From Planctomycetaceae bacterium (GTDB lineage: Bacteria; Planctomycetota; Planctomycetia; Pirellulales; Pirellulaceae), in assembly GCA_002702965.1 (NCBI GenBank), contig PADE01000167.1, positions 23,854-46,971 of the forward strand: a stretch of DNA of 23,118 bases, in the 5' to 3' direction. A model generated the notes under the pieces. The model saw only the letters and a program-made list of their open reading frames with translations. It had not been told where the DNA came from and did not search any database. Made by a program: the position numbers and the translations under genes. Within the stretch, counting starts at the first letter, position 1. Each line of letters starts with the position of its first letter. Positions 1 to 8,434 of this stretch are shown here, piece after piece.

Positions 1-88
1 GAACGCTCGTCATTTCGGATGCGGGATCCGCGCCAGCCAGGGTTGATCACTCGGCATTGATGTGAGGATCTTCGGCGTCCACAATACA

Positions 89-122
89 GGCTGACTCGCG
101 TTCGGGTTTTGGCGAGTCGGCC
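89..122. other. Imperfect inverted repeat (11-bp stem-loop) upstream of the PSCyt/PSD1 gene
   Basis: GGCTGACTCGC at 89-99 pairs with GCGAGTCGGCC at 112-122 through 11 positions, ten Watson-Crick and one G-U, around a 12-base loop. It ends about 50 bases before the start chosen for the first gene. No T run follows on either strand, so it is not a classic intrinsic terminator. It could be the terminator of a gene left of the window or a leader structure of the first gene. The rest of 1-173 shows no other gene that I can support. Confidence 0.4.
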
Positions 123-173
123 GCGGGTCGACGTCCTTTGCTGTTTTTCAGGTGTTGTGACGGAGAAGAGTTG

Positions 174-3100
174 GTGAGGATCGAGAGCATCATCAAGATA
201 CCATCGCGCGTTCTCGGAGCGCCAGGTTGGACCTGCGCCGCATTTGTGTTATGCGTGTTGCTTGGGTCGAGAGTGTTCGTGACGGCGCGAGAGACTGAGG
301 CGGGAAAAGAATTCGAAACACGCGTTGCGCCGTTGATCGCCGCGAGGTGTCTCGAGTGTCACAATGCGCGCGACCGGAAAGGCGATCTGGATCTGACGAA
401 CGGTCCGGCGCTGCATCGAGGAGGCGAATCCGGACGTGTGTTGATTCCGGGCAACGCCGCGGAGAGCTTGTTGATCGAGCGCGTTGTTGCGGGAGAAATG
501 CCCCCTCGCCAAAAAGGCGAGTCGCGCCGCCTTCCAGAAGCCGAAATCGAGGTGTTAAAAAAGTGGGTGCAACGTGGCGCGGGTTGGCCTGCAGGGCGGA
601 TTCTGGATCGGGATGAGCGGACCAGCGCGGTGCGCGCCGGTCGAGATTGGTGGTCTCTGCAACCGCTGCGTCGACCCCCTCCGCCCCCGGTGGCGAATGC
701 CCAACAGGTGATCAATCAGATCGACCGATTTGTGTTGGCCCGGTTGGAATCGGAACAGCTTGTCCCGGCGCCGCCGGCGGACCGCCGAACACTGATCCGG
801 CGCGCGTCGTTTGATTTGCTCGGCTTACCACCGGCACCTGAAGAGGTCACCGCGTTCGTTCATAACGAGTCTCCGGATGCGTATGAGCAACTGCTCGATC
901 GACTGCTCCAATCGAAACACTATGGGGAACGCTGGGCTCGGCACTGGCTCGACCTGGTGCGGTTTGCTGAGACTTGTGGGTACGAGCGCGACCAACTCAA
1001 GCCAAATATTTGGCGTTATCGAGATTGGGTGATTGATGCCTTCAATTCGGACTTGTCGTACGATCGATTTGTCACCGAACAACTCGCGGGAGACGAAGTG
1101 CCATGGCGCGACGAACAGTCGGTCATTGCCACGGGAATGCTCCGTGCGGGTACTTGGAACGATGAGCCGAACGACCCAGCCGATTACCTTTATGAACGCT
1201 TGCAGGACATGGTGCATGCCACCAGTTCCGCGTTCCTGGGATTGACCGTCAAATGCGCGCGTTGTCATGACCACAAGTTCGATCCGATTCGGCAAACCGA
1301 CTATTACCGGATGGCCAGCTTCTTTTGGGCTGGATTTACGGGGCAGGCGAATCTGGGTGGTCCCGACAAGGGTCAATTGGGATTTGATGTTTTTGGGTGG
1401 ACCGACCAGGGTCGCAACGTCGATCCGATTCACCTGCTAATCAACGGTGATCGCCACCGGCCGGGACCGGTCGTGGATCCTGGTTTCTTGTCGGCCGTTC
1501 CGGAATTGGATCAGCCTTTGGCGGTCTCTCCGGAAGGGAGTAAGACGACGCATCGACGTTTGCAGTTTGCCGGCTGGATTACCGATCGACGCAACCCGTT
1601 GACGGCTCGGGTGATGGTGAACCGCCTTTGGCAACATCACTTTGGACAGGCCCTTGTGAGAACGCCGAACAACTTAGGTTTCAAGAGTGATCCGCCAACG
1701 CACCCGAAACTTCTCGATTGGCTCTCGGCAGAATTTCAGCAGGGTGACTGGAAGATCAAACGGATGCATAAGCTGATCATGATGTCATTCGTTTATCGCC
1801 AGGCGTCGGTGCACCCGCGGCACGACGCGTTTTCAGAACGTGACTTTGCCAATCGACTGTGGTGGCGACAAAACCGCCGTCGTCTGGACGCCGAGGCGCT
1901 GCGCGACTCTATGTTGGCTACCAGCGGTCAGTTGAATGTCCAGATGGCGGGGCCGAGTTTCTATCCGCGGATGAGCGCCGATGCGCTGCACGGCCTGTCG
2001 CGAAAAGCGAACGCTTGGGCTGACTCACCCGCCGCGCAGCGGTCGCGCCGCAGCGTTTACATGATGAGCAAGCGATCGCGTTTGCTTCCCTTGATGACAA
2101 CATTTGACTTTTCGGACACGATCTCACCCTGTGCGCAGCGGGAAGTGACGGTTGTCGCGCCGCAGGCGCTGGCCCTGTTGAATAACCACTTTGTGCACAC
2201 GCAATCCCGGGCCATGGCGGGCCGGCTGATTCGTGAAACGGATGGCCAGAGGCAATCGGCGATTATCCGGGCTTGGCAACTGATCCTGGGGCGCGACCCC
2301 ACACCCGGCGAAGCGTCCGCCGCCAGCGAACACCTGCAGCAGCAGCTAGTCCATCTCCGCAAACAGCAGGAATCCGGTACGCGCGAGACGGTCGAGCGAG
2401 ACATCCAGGACACGCCGGTGCGCGGCGGGCTGGAACTCTGGTTGCGAGCCGACCGGGGTGTAACCTGCGATCCGAGTGGCCGCGTCATCGCCTGGCGCGA
2501 TGACGCAGATCCCCGGCGGGCGTCTGCCGACGCGCACCACGCGTCACAAGCGGATCCCGAGCGGCGGCCGCTGTTGGTCCCGGCGGCGTGGGACGGGCAG
2601 CCGGCCGTACGATTTGACGGCCAAGGACGTTTCCTGCAAGTGTCGGGGCAGGTTGTTCGATCACAGCATTTCAGCCTGTTTGCCGTGGTGACCGATCTGG
2701 GGACGTCCGGTCACCGGGAGGTGATTTCGAATTGGAACAATCGCAATGGCAATTCGACGACTTCGTTTTTTCTGGGTACCACGGGCGCCGATCGTGTTCG
2801 ATTTAGCGATGTCTTCAACCCGGCCGGCGTGCTCACCAAGCCCCGCGATCCCTTCGTTTTAACCGCGGTGAATGGGAGTCGTGAGGCCGTCACGTTCCAG
2901 AATTTCCGGCTGCTGGCGCGCCAGGATCAGTCGCTGGCCGTGCGCGTCCTGAATTCGCCCTATGTGATCGGTACGCAGGGAAATATCAACGGCGAGTACT
3001 GGCACGGGGACATCGCCGAAGTGCTGCTGTACGGTCGCGCATTGCGCCCACGAGAACGCGAGCAGGTGTGGACTTACCTGGCAGCGCGATACGGCATTGC

Positions 3101-3194
3101 GATCGACCGGCCGCAACAAGATCCCCAGCGATTGGCGTTGGCGTCGCTGTGCCACGTCCTGTTGAACACCAATGAGTTCATGTTTGTCGACTAA
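174..3194 (+). CDS. Secreted planctomycete cytochrome protein: PSCyt1 + DUF1549 (PSCyt2) + DUF1553 (PSD1) with a nested LamG-like domain
   Basis: About 1006 residues from GTG 174. That start has GGAG 8 bases upstream; TTG 138 and TTG 171 are in-frame alternatives. A basic N-terminus and hydrophobic stretch (AAFVLCVLLG) look like a signal peptide. A CLECH haem-type motif at residues 59-63 marks PSCyt1. DUF1549 spans roughly 179-308 and is followed by a second CxxCH-type motif, CARCH, at 361-365. DUF1553/PSD1 runs from about 459 (GWITDRRNPLTARVMVNRLW). At about 751-975 a concanavalin A/LamG-like domain begins with LELWLRADRG and ends with GDIAEVLLYGRAL. The terminal LCHVLLNTNEFMFVD is the usual end of PSD1, so the LamG-like domain sits inside PSD1. 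The DUF1501 gene starts 23 nt downstream, as is usual for this pair. The biochemical role of the family is not established; export and haem binding are inferred from motifs. Confidence 0.93.
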   Translation: MRIESIIKIPSRVLGAPGWTCAAFVLCVLLGSRVFVTARETEAGKEFETRVAPLIAARCLECHNARDRKGDLDLTNGPALHRGGESGRVLIPGNAAESLLIERVVAGEMPPRQKGESRRLPEAEIEVLKKWVQRGAGWPAGRILDRDERTSAVRAGRDWWSLQPLRRPPPPPVANAQQVINQIDRFVLARLESEQLVPAPPADRRTLIRRASFDLLGLPPAPEEVTAFVHNESPDAYEQLLDRLLQSKHYGERWARHWLDLVRFAETCGYERDQLKPNIWRYRDWVIDAFNSDLSYDRFVTEQLAGDEVPWRDEQSVIATGMLRAGTWNDEPNDPADYLYERLQDMVHATSSAFLGLTVKCARCHDHKFDPIRQTDYYRMASFFWAGFTGQANLGGPDKGQLGFDVFGWTDQGRNVDPIHLLINGDRHRPGPVVDPGFLSAVPELDQPLAVSPEGSKTTHRRLQFAGWITDRRNPLTARVMVNRLWQHHFGQALVRTPNNLGFKSDPPTHPKLLDWLSAEFQQGDWKIKRMHKLIMMSFVYRQASVHPRHDAFSERDFANRLWWRQNRRRLDAEALRDSMLATSGQLNVQMAGPSFYPRMSADALHGLSRKANAWADSPAAQRSRRSVYMMSKRSRLLPLMTTFDFSDTISPCAQREVTVVAPQALALLNNHFVHTQSRAMAGRLIRETDGQRQSAIIRAWQLILGRDPTPGEASAASEHLQQQLVHLRKQQESGTRETVERDIQDTPVRGGLELWLRADRGVTCDPSGRVIAWRDDADPRRASADAHHASQADPERRPLLVPAAWDGQPAVRFDGQGRFLQVSGQVVRSQHFSLFAVVTDLGTSGHREVISNWNNRNGNSTTSFFLGTTGADRVRFSDVFNPAGVLTKPRDPFVLTAVNGSREAVTFQNFRLLARQDQSLAVRVLNSPYVIGTQGNINGEYWHGDIAEVLLYGRALRPREREQVWTYLAARYGIAIDRPQQDPQRLALASLCHVLLNTNEFMFVD

Positions 3195-3217
3195 CTGTTG
3201 AGCAGAGTTTCAGACAA

Positions 3218-4702
3218 ATGACGAGAACCAATCGACGACCTGAAAAGTTACGCCTCTTTCCGTGCGGACGGACGCGGCGTGAATTTGTCTGGGAAATGGG
3301 TGCTGGCTTTTGCGGTCTGGCACTTGCGTCCCAACTCGCGGGGGACGGTTTTTTTGCCCGCCATGGACGCGCCGCGGACCCGCCCAGTCGCGACGAGCCA
3401 CTGACGCCGAAACCGCCGCAGCACGCGACTCGAGTAAAGAGTTGCATTTTTCTGATGATGAACGGCGCTCCCAGCCAGGTCGACACGTTCGATTACAAGC
3501 CCGAACTAGAGAAGTACTCCGGTACCGCGTTACCGGATGACAAGAAGTACATCAACTCGGGCGGCCGCAAGGTCGGATTTTTGACCGCCAATTGGCGTCG
3601 GTTTCGCCCGGGTGGAGAGAGTGGGTTAATGATCTCCGACTACTTTCCCAACGTCCGCAAACACGCGGACAAGTTGGCGGTGATCAACTCGTGTCAGGCG
3701 GATAGTCATGCCCATGGATCTGCATTGGTCGGAATGAATACGGGCAGCACGTTTATCGGAAGACCTTCGCTGGGGAGTTGGTGTGTTTACGGATTGGGCA
3801 CACTCAACCAGAGTTTGCCGGGATATGTCGTGATGCTCGACAAGCGCGGTGGTCCTATTTCTGGACAGCCAAACTGGTCGAGTGGTTTTATGCCGTCGAC
3901 GTTCCAGGGTACGCTGTTTCGGCCGACGGGAAATCCGATTCTGGATCTGGCCGGTCCCCGCTACCTGGACCGCACAGCGCAGCGCCGGCAACTCGATTTG
4001 TTAGAGAAGCTGAATCAGCAACATCTTCGCCAACGCCCGGGCGGCGAGGAGTTGTTGGCCCGCATGCGCTCGTACGAATTGGCGTTTCGGATGCAGTCGG
4101 AAGCTCCCGACGCGGTTGACCTGACCCGTGAATCGCAGCAGATGTTAGCAGCCTATGGTGTTGGAAAACAACCGACCGATGAATTCGGTCGGAATTGCCT
4201 GATCGCTCGTCGGCTGGTCGAACGGGGGGTCCGATTCATTCAACTCTATTCGGGTGGCGGTCACCTCGAGGACACCTGGGACGCGCACGAGAGCATTGAG
4301 AAAAATCACGGCAAGCATGGTGCAGAAGTCGACTTGCCGATCAGCGCGCTACTCGCCGATCTCGAACAGCGCGGTTTGCTCGAGACCACGCTGGTGATCT
4401 GGGGCGGCGAGTTCGGTCGCATGCCGTTTAGCGAAGGGAAGAACGCACCCGGCCGGAATCACAATCCGTACGGTTTCACGATGTGGTTGGCCGGCGGGGG
4501 GGTGAGGGGGGGGATCCAGTACGGCGCGACCGATGAGTTTGGTTTTGAGGCGGTCGAGGATAAGGCGCATGTACACGATATCCACGCCACGGTGTTGCAC
4601 CTGATGGGATTGGATCACGAGCAACTGACCTATTTTCACCAGGGTCGCGACGAGAGCTTGACCGATGTACACGGTCGAGTGCTACAAGGCGTGTTGGCCT
4701 GA
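3218..4702 (+). CDS. DUF1501 family protein, Tat-exported
   Basis: 494 residues. The N-terminus carries a twin-arginine motif (RTRREF at residues 18-23) followed by a hydrophobic stretch (AGFCGLALASQLAG), so folded export by the Tat system is likely. The rest matches DUF1501, a family distantly related to alkaline phosphatases and sulfatases. Recognisable segments are the opening strand with MNGAPSQVDTFD at about 81-92, HAHGSALVGMNTG in the first half, VIWGGEFGRMPFSEG near the C-terminus and GRNHNPYGFTMWLAGGGV just after it. Start ATG 3218 lies 23 nt after the upstream stop, with only a weak purine-rich ribosome site. Such genes are regularly paired with PSCyt/PSD1 proteins in planctomycetes, so the two products probably act together in the periplasm; the reaction is unknown. 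Runs of seven and eight G at 4496-4513 fall in the conserved glycine-rich stretch. Confidence 0.93.
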   Translation: MTRTNRRPEKLRLFPCGRTRREFVWEMGAGFCGLALASQLAGDGFFARHGRAADPPSRDEPLTPKPPQHATRVKSCIFLMMNGAPSQVDTFDYKPELEKYSGTALPDDKKYINSGGRKVGFLTANWRRFRPGGESGLMISDYFPNVRKHADKLAVINSCQADSHAHGSALVGMNTGSTFIGRPSLGSWCVYGLGTLNQSLPGYVVMLDKRGGPISGQPNWSSGFMPSTFQGTLFRPTGNPILDLAGPRYLDRTAQRRQLDLLEKLNQQHLRQRPGGEELLARMRSYELAFRMQSEAPDAVDLTRESQQMLAAYGVGKQPTDEFGRNCLIARRLVERGVRFIQLYSGGGHLEDTWDAHESIEKNHGKHGAEVDLPISALLADLEQRGLLETTLVIWGGEFGRMPFSEGKNAPGRNHNPYGFTMWLAGGGVRGGIQYGATDEFGFEAVEDKAHVHDIHATVLHLMGLDHEQLTYFHQGRDESLTDVHGRVLQGVLA

Positions 4703-4718
4703 TGCGGCGGATGCCGCA
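4703..4718. terminator. Stem-loop directly after the DUF1501 stop codon, possible terminator
   Basis: TGCGGC and GCCGCA form a perfect 6-bp stem around the loop GGAT, starting on the base after the TGA stop. It lies in the 97-bp gap between convergent genes. There is no T run after it, so Rho-independent termination is uncertain. Confidence 0.3.
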
Positions 4719-4799
4719 GATCGGCGTCGTGGGTCGAACGGGGTGCAGGTGCGGAGGACGCGGTGCGGCCCGTTCTGGAAATCATGGGGAGGTGGCCCG

Positions 4800-5276
4800 T
4801 TACGATCCCACCCGGCTTGCGGCATCGACCGCCGCCGGTGGGTTGTGCGTTTCAACTCCGTCGGCGGTGGGCTCGCTAACGGATCGACAATACGGATTGA
4901 GGATGACCCGCGCCCGGCTTGCGGTGTGGGCCGTTTTCCCCGGCTTGGCGGGGCTTGAAGGCCGGTTGATCGGTTGATCGCCGAGGCCTTGGTTTTGGTT
5001 AACAACGGCCGCGTAATCAGAGGGAACCTGTACCTGCGGCGGCGCGGCGAAGGGACTCACTCCATACGGCCGCGCGTAGCGGGTTCCGTAATAGACCGGC
5101 GGGTGCAGCGCGAAATAGGGTGGCAGAGGGAGTCTCCCCAGACCGTAGAGCGAACGGTTGTACAGCGAGCTGCCCGTAGAAAACCAGTGATCGAGAGGGT
5201 CTCCGGCCCGCAGCGTGGCGGCCATTCCCAGTAGTAAGACGATACCCAACACGCCATCGCGGCAGACGGTTTTCAT
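4800..5276 (-). CDS. Small secreted Pro/Tyr-rich planctomycete protein of unknown function
   Basis: 158 residues from an ATG with AAGGAT upstream. Residues 1-25 form a clear signal peptide (hydrophobic core GIVLLLGMAA, then TLRAGDP). The mature N-terminal half is rich in Pro, Tyr, Leu and Gly, with the phrase PPYFALHPPVYYGTRYARPYG at about 52-72. That resembles a type of short exported protein I associate with planctomycetes, but I know no function for it. The C-terminal half is low in complexity and hydrophilic. There is one Cys outside the signal region and no enzyme motif. It is divergent from queG with a 97-bp gap and convergent with the DUF1501 gene. A surface or cell-envelope structural role would fit the composition, but that is inference. 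Confidence 0.75.
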   Translation of the reverse strand: MKTVCRDGVLGIVLLLGMAATLRAGDPLDHWFSTGSSLYNRSLYGLGRLPLPPYFALHPPVYYGTRYARPYGVSPFAAPPQVQVPSDYAAVVNQNQGLGDQPINRPSSPAKPGKTAHTASRARVILNPYCRSVSEPTADGVETHNPPAAVDAASRVGS

Positions 5277-5373
5277 GGTTGATATCCTTGTGGTGGTGGT
5301 GCTCTGGAGAGACCCTGGTATTCTTTCACCGTAATTGCCCGGCCGCGGATTACAACCGCAACGAACAACTGCT

Positions 5374-6510
5374 ATGCCACCGGCTGAGTTTACCCACCGC
5401 TTGAAACGACAGGCTCGGAAGCTCGGCTTTCAGTTGACGGGTGTTTGTCCCGCGGTTTCACCACGAGGCTTGAGTCGCTTCCACGAGTGGCTGGGGGCCG
5501 GGTACGCGGGTGAAATGCGTTACCTGGTGGACCGAAAAGAGGCGTACGCCCACCCGCGATCGGTGCTCGAGGGAGTTCGCAGCATCCTGATGTTGGGAAT
5601 GAATTACCGATCGGCAGAACCGACATCGTCCGCCGCGTGCGAAGGCCGCGTATCGTGTTACGCGTGGGGTGCGGTTGACTATCACGATTTGATCCACGGT
5701 CGACTTCAGGAACTGGCGCAGTGGTACCAGCAACAGTTTCCGCTGGCTCGCCTGAGAGGAGTAGTCGACACGGCGCCGCTGTTGGAACGCGAGTTTGCGC
5801 AACTTGCCGGATTGGGGTGGGTTGGAAAACACACGCTGTTACTCAATCGACAACAGGGGAGTTGGTTTTTTTTGGCAGCGCTGCTAACGGACCAACCGCT
5901 CGAGTACGATCTGCCGTACGAGGCGGACTATTGCGGAAGCTGCCGCGCCTGTTTGGACGCCTGCCCCACGGCGGCCTTTCCGGAACCTTATGTTTTGGAT
6001 GCTACCCGCTGTATCAGCTATCTCACGATCGAGCTGCGCGGTCCGCAGCCGGAGGAACTGCGCGGGAGTCTGAATGACTGGGTGTTCGGGTGCGATATCT
6101 GTCAGGAGGTATGTCCCTGGAACCGCCAAGTGCCGCGCGCAGACGAACCCGAATTGGTTCCGCAACCTCAACAGAATCCGCTCCAGCTGGCGGGCCTGTT
6201 CGATCTCGATGAGAGCGCCTTTCGCCAGCGTTTTCGACGGACCCCGTTATGGCGTTCCAAGCGCCGAGGTTTACTGAGAAATGCGGCCGTCGTATTGGGA
6301 AACCGCCCGTCGCCAGAGGGCATGCGGGCCCTATTGCGGGGTTTGCGCGACGAAGAGAGCCTGGTGCGCGGGGCGGCTGCTTGGGCGCTGGCTCAATTCG
6401 ACCAGGCGGCGGCCAAGCGGGCGCTCCAGCAGCGCCTGGCAATCGAACCAGAACGCGAAGTCCGCCAAGCGATCTCAGCCGCCCTGGTCGGTTCGCAAGA
6501 CGCTCGATAA
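5374..6510 (+). CDS. queG: Epoxyqueuosine reductase QueG with C-terminal HEAT-like repeats
   Basis: 378 residues from ATG 5374; an in-frame TTG 39 bases earlier is less likely. QueG reduces epoxyqueuosine to queuosine in the wobble base of tRNAs with GUN anticodons, using cobalamin and two 4Fe-4S clusters in the cytoplasm. The sequence shows the family block VDTAPLLERE with Asp132 in the place of the proposed general acid, then GLGWVGKHTLLLN. The first cluster motif has Cys187, 190, 193 and 197 (CGSCRACLDACP). The second has Cys240, 243 and 247 (CDICQEVCPWN). From about residue 300 the tail has two to three HEAT/PBS-lyase-like helical repeats, as in many QueG proteins. Length is normal. No other queuosine gene lies nearby, so it appears to be a stand-alone gene. 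Confidence 0.96.
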   Translation: MPPAEFTHRLKRQARKLGFQLTGVCPAVSPRGLSRFHEWLGAGYAGEMRYLVDRKEAYAHPRSVLEGVRSILMLGMNYRSAEPTSSAACEGRVSCYAWGAVDYHDLIHGRLQELAQWYQQQFPLARLRGVVDTAPLLEREFAQLAGLGWVGKHTLLLNRQQGSWFFLAALLTDQPLEYDLPYEADYCGSCRACLDACPTAAFPEPYVLDATRCISYLTIELRGPQPEELRGSLNDWVFGCDICQEVCPWNRQVPRADEPELVPQPQQNPLQLAGLFDLDESAFRQRFRRTPLWRSKRRGLLRNAAVVLGNRPSPEGMRALLRGLRDEESLVRGAAAWALAQFDQAAAKRALQQRLAIEPEREVRQAISAALVGSQDAR

Positions 6511-6587
6511 GCATCTTGCCGACCGTGGTCGCCACAGCCGTGAGCAGCGATCCGGCGCGTGGGCGAACAGAACCACAACCACCGCCC

Positions 6588-6621
6588 GACCAATCGGCCT
6601 GCCGAGACAAGCCGGTTGGTT
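6588..6621. terminator. Stem-loop between convergent queG and WD40 genes, possible bidirectional terminator
   Basis: CCAATCGGC (6590-6598) pairs with GCCGGTTGG (6611-6619) with one G-U pair. An A-T and a further G-U pair extend the stem, giving about 11 bp around a 12-base loop. It sits in the 151-bp gap between two convergent genes, about 80 bases after the queG stop and 40 bases after the WD40 stop. No clear U tract follows on either strand. Confidence 0.35.
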
Positions 6622-6661
6622 CCCAGCGTGGTTGAGTTGTTCGATCCTGGAGCAGGGATGC

Positions 6662-8296
6662 CTATTCGGCTTCCTCTTCGGCCGCTTCCTCTTCGACCGC
6701 TTCCTCTTCCGGAGGCGACGGGTGCAGTTCCTTTAACTCTTCGTCCAGGGCGAACACTCGTAGCGTATCCTTGTGGCTCCCGGTAGCGAACAACTTGCCA
6801 TCGTTGGAGAACGCCACCGTCCAGACACTCCCTTTGTAACCACTGACGGTCTTGGCTTGCTGTTCGGAGAGCTCGTCGCGTTTCGTTTTGGCTTCTGTGA
6901 TCGCTTTGTCAGCCGCCGTTTTCTGGTCGTTCAGACTTTTGACTTTGTTTGCGCCGTCGGTGGCAGCTTTGTCGGCGGTCTGTTTTTCCTTTTGCGATTC
7001 TGGCAGTGGTCCTTCGGTGATGGTCTTCAACTTGGCGGAGAAGTCTTTGTCTCCCTCGAAGGCCTTCGTCCTCTCAGCGGCTGCTTTAGTAGCTACTTCG
7101 GCTGCCTTCTGGGCGGCGTCGCGGGCCTCTTTGAGGATTTGGTTGTCCTTGGCCAGCGTCAGCGCGGCTTCGACCTGCTTCAGTTCTTCGGGTAACCTGC
7201 GCGAGTCGACAATCGCGGTGATCGCGTCGGCCCGTTTCTGGGCCTGGTCGGCTTCGGTTTGCGCGGGCCCCAGTTCATCGGTGGCTTTTTGAGAAGCGGT
7301 CTGATTTTCGGTCAGCTTCGTAAGCGTTGCGTTGACTTCCGCCGACAGCTTCATTGCCAATTCGACATTCCAGAGCTTGGTTGATCGGTCGTGGCTGGTG
7401 CTGGCGATGGTCTTGCCATCGGGCGAGAAGGCGACATTACTGACCCAGTCTTTGTGTCCCACCAGTGTTGCCAGTTCTTTCCCGGCGGCGTCCCAGAGCT
7501 TGATCGAGCGGTCCGCGCTGGCGGTCGCGATGCGGCTGCCGTCGGCCGAGAACTTGACGTCCCAGACCGCGTCGCCGTGACCTTCCAGCTTGGCGGTTTC
7601 TTTTGGTTCGGCTTCCTGCCAGGACCACAGCTTGACGGTCTTGTCGGTGCTGGCGGTGGCCAACGCCTTGCCGTCGCGAGAAAAGGCGACCTGGTAGACC
7701 GCCTGTTCGTGTGCTTTGATAGTCTTGACCACGTTAAGCGCGGGGGCTTCTTCTGCGGGTCCGGGTGCGGGCGGCTGCTCAAGCGGTTTGGGTTCGGCTG
7801 TCAGATCCCAAATCAACACCGTTCCATCCTCGCCCGCGGACGCAAAGTGTTTGCCATCGGGGGTGATGGCCACACTGCGACACCAACCCTTGTGTCGGGA
7901 CAAGGTCGCGGTGGGCTTCTGGCTTTCGACATCGAAGACGATCACCTTGCCATCGTAGCCGCTGGTGATCAGCGTTTTTCCGTCGGCGGAGATTGCCACC
8001 GACCAGACGTTGCTGGAGTGGCCTTCGAACGACGCCACCAGCTTGCCGCTGGTCGCTTCCCAGATCTTGACATCTCCGGGCCTGTACTGCAGGCTCTGGC
8101 CACCGGCGGTGACGAGCAAATTGTTGGCCGGTGAGAATCCCAGCGAGGTGACCCAGCGATCGTATTTCGCCAGCGCAGTCGCTTCGTCTTTTGCCGGTGC
8201 GGCCGCTTCGTCCTCACCGTCCTCGGCCATCGCGATCGGGCAGCAAGCCAGTGAAATGGCGGCAGCAAACGTCAAGAACACACGATGTAGCGTCAT
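6662..8296 (-). CDS. Exported WD40 beta-propeller protein with an internal coiled coil
   Basis: 544 residues. The ATG has a strong ribosome site (AAGGAG, six bases before the start). Residues 1-24 are a signal peptide (VFLTFAAAISLACCPIAMA). WD40-type repeats follow at about 42-80, 83-122, 126-164, 187-224, 232-268 and 272-310, each with the typical SPDGK turn and a final xIW or KLW. Residues 311-482 have no WD40 character. They are rich in Ala, Lys, Glu and Gln with heptad-like patterning and read as a coiled coil. One more repeat (SGYKGSVWTVAFSNDGKLFATGS, 485-507) completes seven blades. The last 15 residues are a Glu/Ala acidic tail. A Pro/Glu linker splits blades 3 and 4. WD40 propellers are protein-binding scaffolds; the partner is unknown. 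The gene stands alone, with its own promoter-like sequence and repeats upstream. Confidence 0.92.
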   Translation of the reverse strand: MTLHRVFLTFAAAISLACCPIAMAEDGEDEAAAPAKDEATALAKYDRWVTSLGFSPANNLLVTAGGQSLQYRPGDVKIWEATSGKLVASFEGHSSNVWSVAISADGKTLITSGYDGKVIVFDVESQKPTATLSRHKGWCRSVAITPDGKHFASAGEDGTVLIWDLTAEPKPLEQPPAPGPAEEAPALNVVKTIKAHEQAVYQVAFSRDGKALATASTDKTVKLWSWQEAEPKETAKLEGHGDAVWDVKFSADGSRIATASADRSIKLWDAAGKELATLVGHKDWVSNVAFSPDGKTIASTSHDRSTKLWNVELAMKLSAEVNATLTKLTENQTASQKATDELGPAQTEADQAQKRADAITAIVDSRRLPEELKQVEAALTLAKDNQILKEARDAAQKAAEVATKAAAERTKAFEGDKDFSAKLKTITEGPLPESQKEKQTADKAATDGANKVKSLNDQKTAADKAITEAKTKRDELSEQQAKTVSGYKGSVWTVAFSNDGKLFATGSHKDTLRVFALDEELKELHPSPPEEEAVEEEAAEEEAE

Positions 8297-8357
8297 GGAA
8301 ATCTCCTTTGGATGCGATGGATCGCGGCGCTCATTTCACATCGGATTGTGTGCGTCG

Positions 8358-8399
8358 GATGGTGCACGGATGATGGTGCACGGATGATGGTGCACGGAC
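8358..8399. repeat. Three tandem 14-bp direct repeats with a GTGCAC palindromic core
   Basis: The unit GATGGTGCACGGAT occurs at 8358-8371 and 8372-8385, and as GATGGTGCACGGAC at 8386-8399, followed by a six-base partial copy GATGGG. Each unit contains the palindrome GTGCAC. The array lies between the predicted -10 and the start codon of the WD40 gene, so it would be transcribed as part of its 5' untranslated leader. It could be an operator array, a leader RNA element or a simple replication-slippage repeat. Confidence 0.9.
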
Positions 8400-8434
8400 G
8401 ATGGGACATTGAAATCGTTCGATCGAGTCACGGG

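Noticed and set aside
6773..7195. Phe/Gly/Leu-rich + strand frame opposite the coiled-coil region of the WD40 protein, resembling a membrane protein
   Set aside because: The hydrophobicity is the expected complement of Lys/Glu-rich coiled-coil codons on the other strand.
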